A DNA stretch of 10,011 bases, from contig NZ_CAMXWS010000048.1 in assembly GCF_947253065.1 (NCBI RefSeq), positions 1 through 10,011 on the forward strand, in the 5' to 3' direction. A model generated the notes under the pieces. It made no database searches. It was not told the DNA's origin and saw nothing but the letters and a program-made list of their open reading frames with translations. Position 1 is the stretch's first letter. Every line of letters starts with the position of its first letter. Below are positions 6,819 through 10,011 of the stretch, in pieces. The DNA comes from an uncultured Corynebacterium sp. (GTDB lineage Bacteria; Actinomycetota; Actinomycetes; Mycobacteriales; Mycobacteriaceae). The translations under genes were made by a program, and so were the position numbers.

Positions 6819-7725
6819 AGAGGGTGGAGGGACGAGCGACGAAAGTCGTCGATAAGCGGGAGCCCTTTTCTTTGACCAGCGCAACTGCCTTGCCATCTGG
6901 GCCGACGGCGGCGTGGACGCCTTTCAACCCGCGGGGCTCGAGCCATTTACCCATCGCAAGCGCCGCGTATTCATCAGCCGTGACCTCGAGGACAGGCCAA
7001 GCGGTGGTTAGCGCTTCATCGATCGTGAGAGACAGTTCCGCGTTCTCCTCGAGCTCGTCCAGCGTGCGCGCATGTTCGAGCGTGAAAGGGCCGGATACCT
7101 CGCGACGCAGCGCCGTCAAGTGCCCGCCAACGCCGAGCGCCTCACCCATATCGCGCGCGAGCGATCGGATGTAGGTACCCGATGAACAGTGCACGCGCGC
7201 AGCGACATCCACGAACGTGCCCTCGCGGCAGATCGCGGAAACATCAAAGCTGAAGATTGTTACTGGCCGCGCCGGGAGCTCCACCTCTTTTCCCTCGCGG
7301 ACGAGCTCGTGGGCACGCTTGCCGTTGATCTTGATCGCGGAGACCTTCGACGGAACCTGCAAAATCTCGCCGGTCAGCGCGGCGACCTGTTCCATGATCT
7401 GTTCGTCGGTGAGCTCGGAAGCATCCGTTTCACTAAGCACAGCGCCTTCCGCATCATCAGTGCTCGTCGCGGCGCCAAGACGAATCGTTGCGGCATAGGT
7501 CTTCTCGTCCGCGACAAGGTGCGCGAGCAGCTTCGTACCGCGCTCAATGCCGATTACGAGCACACCCGTCGCCATCGGATCAAGCGTGCCCGCATGCCCG
7601 ACTTTGCGGGTGTGGAAGAAGCGCCGCAGCTTTGCCACGACATCATGGCTGGTCACGCCAGCAGGCTTATCGACGACAACCACGCCCGAGGTGGAAAGCG
7701 GATCTGCAGTTTGGCCCAGATTCAT
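6817..7725 (-). CDS. truB: tRNA pseudouridine(55) synthase TruB
   Basis: TruB isomerises U55 in the T-loop of tRNAs to pseudouridine. The 302-residue product begins with GVVVVDKPAGVTSHDVV and contains the catalytic box HAGTLDPMATGVL (nucleophile Asp49), YAATIRLGAATSTDDAEG, VSAIKINGKRAHELVREG and CSSGTYIRSLARDMGEALG, followed by an actinobacterial-type C-terminal domain (about residues 238-302). The ATG at 7725 is chosen over longer in-frame starts because the family N-terminus begins there and AGGGTGG (7737-7731) lies 5 bases upstream; a GTG at 7734 is the nearest alternative. The gene runs opposite to all its neighbours, converging on pptT with 6 bases between stops and diverging from ribF. 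In many bacteria truB is co-directional with rbfA and ribF. Confidence 0.96.
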   Translation of the reverse strand: MNLGQTADPLSTSGVVVVDKPAGVTSHDVVAKLRRFFHTRKVGHAGTLDPMATGVLVIGIERGTKLLAHLVADEKTYAATIRLGAATSTDDAEGAVLSETDASELTDEQIMEQVAALTGEILQVPSKVSAIKINGKRAHELVREGKEVELPARPVTIFSFDVSAICREGTFVDVAARVHCSSGTYIRSLARDMGEALGVGGHLTALRREVSGPFTLEHARTLDELEENAELSLTIDEALTTAWPVLEVTADEYAALAMGKWLEPRGLKGVHAAVGPDGKAVALVKEKGSRLSTTFVARPSTL

Positions 7726-7756
7726 ACCAACCACCCTATGCACTACGCTTTCCCGC
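7726..7756. promoter_or_regulatory. Compact 31-base truB/ribF divergent region with leaderless-style -10 boxes
   Basis: On the + strand TACGCT (7744-7749) fits TANNNT and is followed by 7 bases and then the ribF GTG. On the - strand TAGGGT (7738-7733) is likewise followed by 7 bases and then the truB ATG. That spacing puts the transcription start on or next to each start codon, as in leaderless actinobacterial mRNAs. For ribF no Shine-Dalgarno sequence is present, which favours the idea. For truB the same bases also form an AGGGTGG ribosome-binding site, so a longer leader from a promoter inside ribF is an equal alternative. No clear -35 boxes are seen. Confidence 0.4.
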
Positions 7757-8719
7757 GTGGATATTTTGTCTGGGCTCGGCCAGATTCCTGCCGACATGCG
7801 CGACCCCGTTGTCACCATTGGTGTCTTCGACGGGGTCCACCGCGGCCACCAGAAACTGATCCGTCGAGCAGTCAACCTTGCACGTGAGGCGGGCGTGGAG
7901 TGCGTCGTGATGACATTTGACCCGCACCCGGTGAAGATCTTCGCCCCGGAACACACCCCGGACACGTTGCTGCCACTCGAGGAGCGTGCCCGCCTGATCG
8001 CGGAGCTCGGCGTTGATCACCTGTTGGTCATCGATTTCACTAAGGAGCTCGCTGGGGAGAGCCCCGAGGATTATTTCCGTACGGTCATCGTGGAGACTCT
8101 GCGCGCTTCCCGCGTGGTGGTGGGGGAGAACTTCACCTTCGGCGCCGGCGCCTCTGGTACCCCGCAGACGATGCTCGCGCTTGGCGAGAAATACGGGGTC
8201 AACGTCGATGTCGTTTCATTGCTTTTCGACGGCACCGAGCGTATCTGCTCCACCGCCATCCGCGACGCCCTCCGCGGTGGGGATGTCGCACAAGCCTCGG
8301 AATTCTTGGGCCGGGAATTCGCCGTCACCGCTGAAGTGGAGCGGGGAGCCGGCCGTGGTGGCCGTGAGCTTGGATATCCGACCGCGAATCAATACGCAGC
8401 TGAAACCGATGCTGTACCGGGTGATGGCGTCTACGCAGGCTGGTTCACCGTGCTGGAGGACGGCAACCCCATCGAAGGTGACATGGAACCTGGGATCCGC
8501 TACCCGGCAGCGATTTCTGTGGGCACCAACCCGACATTCGGAGATAATCGTCGCAGCATCGAATCCTTCGTGCTTGACCGTGACGCAGACCTCTACGGCC
8601 GTACCGCCCGCGTGGAATTCATCGCGAAGGTGCGCGACATGGTCAAATTCGATTCTGTCGACGAACTGCTGGAGAACATGGCACGGGATGTCGCCCGTGT
8701 GCGTGAGATCCTTTCCTAA
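7757..8719 (+). CDS. ribF: Bifunctional riboflavin kinase / FAD synthetase
   Basis: RibF phosphorylates riboflavin to FMN and adenylylates FMN to FAD. The 320-residue product has the N-terminal nucleotidyltransferase module (about 1-186) with TIGVFDGVHRGH (HxGH-like nucleotide site, about 20-31), TFDPHP, VVGENFTFG and CSTAIRDAL. The C-terminal kinase module has GAGRGGRELGYPTANQ, with PTAN at 208-211, and ISVGTNPTFGDNRRSIESFVLDRDADLYG, in which Glu269 sits where the catalytic glutamate of the C. ammoniagenes enzyme lies. The C-terminus is shorter than I recall for that enzyme. The GTG at 7757 gives MDILSGLGQIPADM, matching the family N-terminus; the open frame continues upstream to an ATG at 7547 only as antisense of truB. 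No Shine-Dalgarno sequence precedes the start, so translation may be leaderless. Confidence 0.96.
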   Translation: MDILSGLGQIPADMRDPVVTIGVFDGVHRGHQKLIRRAVNLAREAGVECVVMTFDPHPVKIFAPEHTPDTLLPLEERARLIAELGVDHLLVIDFTKELAGESPEDYFRTVIVETLRASRVVVGENFTFGAGASGTPQTMLALGEKYGVNVDVVSLLFDGTERICSTAIRDALRGGDVAQASEFLGREFAVTAEVERGAGRGGRELGYPTANQYAAETDAVPGDGVYAGWFTVLEDGNPIEGDMEPGIRYPAAISVGTNPTFGDNRRSIESFVLDRDADLYGRTARVEFIAKVRDMVKFDSVDELLENMARDVARVREILS

Positions 8720-8762
8720 CCGGGGGTCCGTACCTTCTCCTCGCGCGTCGCTTACGACGGGC

Positions 8763-8768
8763 TAGTGT
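8763..8768 (+). promoter_or_regulatory. Candidate -10 box directly before the nucleoside hydrolase gene
   Basis: TAGTGT matches TANNNT and is followed by 8 bases and then the ATG at 8777, so transcription would begin at or within a base or two of the start codon. There is no Shine-Dalgarno sequence in the 20 bases before the ATG, which fits a leaderless transcript. A small 5-bp hairpin (8746-8750 with 8755-8759, loop CTTA) lies just upstream, after ribF; it lacks a T-run and is too weak to call a terminator. No convincing -35 was found. Confidence 0.4.
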
Positions 8769-8776
8769 TGGGTGCC

Positions 8777-9733
8777 ATGACTCGCAAAATGATTCTGGAT
8801 CTTGACACCGGCATCGACGATGCCCTCGCACTTGCTTATGCACTTGGCTCCGAGGAAGTTGACCTGATTGGTGTCACCGGCACCTACGGCAATGTCCTTG
8901 TTGAGACCGGCGTGCGCAATACCTTGGCCATCCTGGAGCTCTTCGGCCGCACCGATATTCCGGTTTTCGCTGGCCCGGGCCACGCCAGCGCGAAGGATTC
9001 CTTCGAAGTCCTGGAGATCTCCGAGTTCATTCACGGCAAAAACGGTGTTGGTGAGGCAGAATTGCCCGAACCGCAGCGCGCAGTGGAGACGAAATCCGCA
9101 GTCGACTTCCTCGTCGAATCGGTGGAGAAGTACGGCGATGAACTCGTCATCGTGCCTACCGGCCCATCCACCACGATCGCTGCAGCGGCGAAGGTGAGCG
9201 AGACCTTTGCAAAGAACGCTCACATCGTCATGATGGGCGGCGCACTGACCGTCCCGGGCAATGTCTCCCCGTGGGCTGAGGCCAATGTCAACCAGGACCC
9301 AGAAGCCACCGACGCGATCTTCCGCAGCATGAATGACATCACCATGATCGGTCTTGACGTCACGCTGCAGACTCTGCTGACCGTTGAGGAGACCGCGAAG
9401 TGGGAAGCACTTGGTACTCCGGGCGGCGACTTCCTCGCAGCAGCTACGAATTACTACATCGATGCCTACAAGACCACCGCACCGCACCTCGGCGGTTGTG
9501 GCCTGCACGACCCGCTGGCCGTGGGTGTCGCTATCGACCCGACGCTGGTAAACACCATCGACATCAACCTCAAGGTCGACACCGAAGGGGAGACCCGCGG
9601 TCGCACCATTGGTGATGAGACCCGCCTCAATGATGAGAAGAAGACGGCGAAGGTTGCCGTTGGCGTCGATAAGCAACGCTTCCTTGCAGAATTCATGCGT
9701 CGCTTGACGGACCTTGCCGCTGGTTCCAACTAA
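8777..9733 (+). CDS. iunH: Inosine-uridine-preferring nucleoside hydrolase family protein
   Basis: The family hydrolyses the N-glycosidic bond of ribonucleosides, giving ribose and a free base for salvage. The 318-residue product starts with the calcium-binding aspartate cluster, here DLDTGIDDA (Asp8, Asp10, Asp14, Asp15), a variant of the usual DTDPGxDDA in which Thr replaces Pro. It also has VPTGPSTTIA (about 126-134), MMGGALTVPGN, the ribose-binding WAEANVNQDPEA (Glu168, Asn170) and GLHDPLAV (His244, Asp245). All residues expected for catalysis and ribose/Ca binding are present, so it should be active; purine versus pyrimidine preference cannot be read. The ATG at 8777 is preferred to the upstream GTG (8765) and TTG (8768), which fall in the probable -10 box. 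It lies 57 bases after ribF and before rpsO. Confidence 0.9.
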   Translation: MTRKMILDLDTGIDDALALAYALGSEEVDLIGVTGTYGNVLVETGVRNTLAILELFGRTDIPVFAGPGHASAKDSFEVLEISEFIHGKNGVGEAELPEPQRAVETKSAVDFLVESVEKYGDELVIVPTGPSTTIAAAAKVSETFAKNAHIVMMGGALTVPGNVSPWAEANVNQDPEATDAIFRSMNDITMIGLDVTLQTLLTVEETAKWEALGTPGGDFLAAATNYYIDAYKTTAPHLGGCGLHDPLAVGVAIDPTLVNTIDINLKVDTEGETRGRTIGDETRLNDEKKTAKVAVGVDKQRFLAEFMRRLTDLAAGSN

Positions 9734-9739
9734 GGGCGA

Positions 9740-9770
9740 TTAACAGTCGCTGATGCATGTGCGCTAGCAT
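9740..9770 (+). promoter_or_regulatory. Promoter of rpsO
   Basis: TTAACA (9740-9745, five of six matches to TTGACA) and TAGCAT (9765-9770, fitting TANNNT) are separated by 19 bases, a slightly long spacer. This is the best-formed promoter in the window. Transcription would start near 9776-9778, giving a 5' leader of about 130 bases before the rpsO start codon. No terminator for the upstream hydrolase gene was seen in the few bases before it. Confidence 0.55.
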
Positions 9771-9776
9771 TGCTTA

Positions 9777-9905
9777 CTCGGTAATGGCACCGCGCTGTGC
9801 TCAGTGCAGCGAGGCTTAACTGTGGTTCGCAGCAGTCGCCGTCACCGCTCCCGGTTTGCTGGGAGATCCGCAGAATGCGAACTGAAATAACCAAGGAGAA
9901 AAACA
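9777..9905 (+). promoter_or_regulatory. Structured 5' leader of rpsO (possible S15 autoregulatory element)
   Basis: Three pairings can be drawn by eye. An 8-bp hairpin joins 9793-9800 to 9804-9811 with a TCA loop and two adjacent G-U pairs near its tip. A long-range helix joins 9823-9831 to 9876-9884 (GTTCGCA with TGCGAAC as the exact core, flanked by G-U pairs). Inside that helix, CTCCC (9848-9852) pairs with GGGAG (9861-9865). The closing helix ends 8 bases before the ribosome-binding site AAGGAG (9893-9898). Several bacterial phyla are known to have S15-binding structures in the rpsO leader that repress translation; this leader may be one, but I do not recognise a named class. Confidence 0.45.
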
Positions 9906-10011
9906 ATGGCTTTGTCCACTGAGAAGAAGGCTGAAATCCTCAAGGAGTACGGCCTGCACGAGACCGACACCGGTTCCCCGGAGGCTCAGGTTGCACTGCT
10001 CACCGAGCGCA
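9906..10011 (+). CDS. rpsO: 30S ribosomal protein S15, 3'-truncated by window edge
   Basis: S15 is a small primary binder of the central domain of 16S rRNA and forms the B4 bridge to 23S rRNA. Thirty-five codons are visible, beginning MALSTEKKAEILKEYGLHE and continuing TDTGSPEAQVALLTER, the highly conserved N-terminal segment of the family (full length about 89 residues). The ATG start is backed by a strong AAGGAG at 9893-9898, 7 bases upstream. In actinobacteria the next gene is usually polynucleotide phosphorylase, which would lie beyond the window. Confidence 0.97.
   Translation, partial: MALSTEKKAEILKEYGLHETDTGSPEAQVALLTER

Noticed and set aside
7547..7756. N-terminal extension of ribF to an upstream ATG
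   Set aside because: It would overlap the 5' end of truB, and the extra residues match no RibF protein, whereas the family N-terminus begins exactly at GTG 7757.
7726..7965. N-terminal extension of truB by 80 residues
   Set aside because: The extension is antisense to the ribF start, lacks similarity to TruB, and the ATG at 7725 has a suitable AGGGTGG upstream.
8762..9676. 304-codon open frame on the - strand opposite the nucleoside hydrolase
   Set aside because: It is nearly fully antisense to a gene with a full set of active-site motifs. The strong codon bias of that gene explains the open complement, and no domain was recognised.

Overview
The window is high-GC actinobacterial chromosome, most likely from the genus Corynebacterium. 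The evidence is the RibF protein, which closely resembles the bifunctional FAD synthetase of Corynebacterium ammoniagenes as I remember it; the adjacent PptH/PptT gene pair typical of mycolic-acid bacteria; a translation initiation factor IF2 with a very long Lys/Pro/Ala/Gly/Arg-rich N-terminal region; and frequent GTG starts. No insertion sequence, tRNA, rRNA, CRISPR array, prophage gene or broken gene was seen. This is core-genome material: a variant of the widespread bacterial infB-rbfA-truB-ribF-rpsO cluster, with extra genes inserted and truB inverted.

Layout. Positions 1-2451 hold the 3' part of infB (IF2); its start lies before the window. A 114-base gap carries a 9-bp GC-rich hairpin and a plausible promoter. 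A tight five-gene block on the + strand follows: rbfA (30S maturation), nrnA (DHH/DHHA1 nanoRNase/pAp or c-di-AMP phosphodiesterase), dinF (MATE transporter), a PptH-type metallophosphoesterase, and pptT (Sfp-type phosphopantetheinyl transferase). Its junctions are a stop codon directly abutting the next ATG, a 4-base GTGA overlap, an 11-base gap, and a second GTGA overlap, so it almost certainly forms one translationally coupled operon. It meets truB (tRNA pseudouridine-55 synthase, - strand) tail to tail with 6 bases between stop codons, which lie in a small palindromic hairpin.

truB and ribF (riboflavin kinase/FAD synthetase) diverge from only 31 bases. ribF is followed by a nucleoside hydrolase gene with its own possible promoter, then by a roughly 170-base gap holding a good promoter and a structured leader before rpsO (ribosomal protein S15), which is cut off by the window end after 35 codons.

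Functionally, infB, rbfA, truB and rpsO serve translation and ribosome or tRNA maturation. nrnA recycles short RNA or nucleotide products, ribF makes FMN and FAD, and the hydrolase salvages nucleosides. pptT loads phosphopantetheine onto carrier proteins of fatty-acid, polyketide and mycolate synthesis, and the neighbouring hydrolase is of the type reported to remove it. Points that merit a second look are the coupled PptH/PptT opposing-enzyme pair, a group of probable leaderless starts (ribF, the nucleoside hydrolase, perhaps truB), the structured rpsO leader, and the inverted truB. I did not find a convincing wholly undescribed system.
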